Assembly (NCBI GenBank): GCA_029934875.1
Contig: JAOZLK010000250.1
Span: 1-6,711, forward strand
DNA: 6,711 bases
Direction: 5' to 3'
From: Bacteroidales bacterium
Lineage (GTDB): Bacteria; Bacteroidota; Bacteroidia; Bacteroidales; GCA-2748055
Of this stretch, positions 6,142 through 6,711 are shown piece by piece. The position numbers and the translations under genes were made by a program. How positions within the stretch are numbered: the stretch's first letter is position 1; each line of letters starts with the position of its first letter. The notes below the pieces were generated by a model that had not been told where the DNA came from, ran no database searches, and worked only from the letters and a program-made list of their open reading frames with translations.

Positions 6142-6525
6142 TTAAATATCCCGTACAGCGATGCATTCAATTTCAATAAGGGCTGCCAATGGGAGCTCTT
6201 TCACTGCAAATGCGGCCCTTGCAGGCTGGTTTTCGGGGTAATACTCTCCGTATACCTGGTTCATAGCCTGAAAATTGGCCATGTCAGAGAGCAGACATGT
6301 TGATTTCACGACATTTGAGTAAGAACAGGAGGCTGCCTCCAGAACTTTTCCAATGTTCTTCATCACCTGCCGGGTCTGCTCCTTAATTCCACCCTCCACA
6401 AGCTTGCCACTTGCGGGGTCGATTGGTATTTGTCCGGAAAGATAAATGCTGCCATTGACTTCAACAGCCTGTGAATAGGGTCCCACTGCTACAGGGGCAT
6501 CTGCTGTGTGAATAATTCGTTTCAT
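6142..6525 (-). CDS. ridA: RidA family enamine/imine deaminase (YjgF/YER057c/UK114)
   Basis: RidA hydrolyses the reactive 2-aminoacrylate-type enamines and imines released by PLP enzymes such as threonine dehydratase, protecting other PLP enzymes. It works as a cytosolic homotrimer with active sites between subunits. The 127-residue length matches E. coli RidA (128). Hallmarks are APVAVGPYSQAV (about 10-21, with Y17), YLSGQIPIDPASG (28-40), PARAAFAV, whose R103 aligns with the catalytic R105 of E. coli, and the closing IEIECIAV, whose E118 aligns with E120. With Arg and Glu kept, it should have true RidA-type activity. The ATG at 6525-6523 gives the usual N-terminus and lacks a Shine-Dalgarno. 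It begins only 10 bases past the stop of the upstream lptD-like gene, so it is probably co-transcribed with it. No clear terminator follows. Confidence 0.96.
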   Translation of the reverse strand: MKRIIHTADAPVAVGPYSQAVEVNGSIYLSGQIPIDPASGKLVEGGIKEQTRQVMKNIGKVLEAASCSYSNVVKSTCLLSDMANFQAMNQVYGEYYPENQPARAAFAVKELPLAALIEIECIAVRDI

Positions 6526-6535
6526 ATTTCGTTTT

Positions 6536-6711
6536 TTAGAAATTATCCTGCCAGGACTTCCTCTTGTTGTATTTAAGGTCCTTAAGGATGGAAGACTTGG
6601 CGTTGATCTGGAAATTATAGGATTTATAGTTACCGAAGGGCACGACCGATATACGCATCTCCCAGCAATGTAAGTCCCTGTAAATACTCAGATTAGTCGT
6701 GGTAAATTGCA
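6536..6711 (-). CDS. C-terminal fragment of a probable LptD-like outer-membrane protein
   Basis: An open frame enters from the right edge and ends at TAA (6538-6536), giving the last 57 residues of a larger protein. Visible sequence includes LSIYRDLHCWEMRISVVPFG, then NYKSYNFQINAKSSILKDLK and a closing KSWQDNF. Alternating polar and non-polar residues and the terminal Phe are typical of an outer-membrane beta-barrel end. From memory, the RDLHCWEM block recurs at the C-terminus of Bacteroidota proteins annotated as LPS-assembly LptD/OstA-like, often next to a ridA gene. LptD inserts lipopolysaccharide into the outer leaflet. The reading frame is secure; the family call rests on this short tail, so another large beta-barrel protein cannot be excluded. 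There are only 10 bases from its stop to the ridA start. Confidence 0.7.
   Translation of the reverse strand, partial: QFTTTNLSIYRDLHCWEMRISVVPFGNYKSYNFQINAKSSILKDLKYNKRKSWQDNF

Noticed and set aside
6121..6303. Plus-strand open frame of 60 residues at the end of ridA
   Set aside because: It is antisense to the conserved RidA C-terminal half and its product resembles nothing recognisable.

Overview
The window looks like chromosomal DNA of a member of the Bacteroidota. The evidence is a promoter ahead of rpsF that fits the Bacteroidota pattern (TTG, 20 bp, TACTTTTG), mostly Shine-Dalgarno-free starts with A/T-rich leaders, a DnaX with a lineage-like C-terminus, and the end of what looks like a Bacteroidota LptD-type outer-membrane protein. 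No mobile element, CRISPR array, tRNA or rRNA was seen. Lineage and functions are read from the sequence and from memory of the families; no database search was done.

Layout. The left part is on the minus strand: dnaX (DNA polymerase III tau/gamma subunit, 202-2019) is followed by the first 48 codons of a homodimer-type isocitrate dehydrogenase gene (icd, 145 to beyond base 1). From 2204 the plus strand carries the compact ribosomal-protein operon rpsF-rpsR-rplI (bS6, bS18, bL9), with its own promoter and a strong intrinsic terminator at 3314-3343. A 335-bp gap with inverted repeats follows. Next is a monocistronic plus-strand gene for the unrelated monomeric NADP-dependent isocitrate dehydrogenase (3679-5901). 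A 240-bp gap holds two near-identical 25-bp hairpin units. At the right end, on the minus strand, the 3' end of an lptD-like gene is followed after 9 bp by ridA (6142-6525).

Most of the genes are housekeeping: replication clamp loading, small- and large-subunit ribosomal proteins, TCA-cycle oxidative decarboxylation, enamine/imine detoxification and envelope assembly. The interesting signals lie in how they may be expressed. (1) dnaX has an 11-A run exactly where the ATPase/collar part meets a Pro/Ala-rich linker, with stop codons directly after the run in both alternative frames, the expected design for making a short gamma form by slippage. (2) rpsR and rplI carry 8-nt perfect anti-Shine-Dalgarno matches, while the other genes whose starts are visible here have little or none. 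bS6 and bS18 help form the pocket that hides the 16S rRNA tail in Bacteroidota ribosomes, so a feedback loop is plausible. (3) Two structurally unrelated isocitrate dehydrogenases are encoded within 4 kb.
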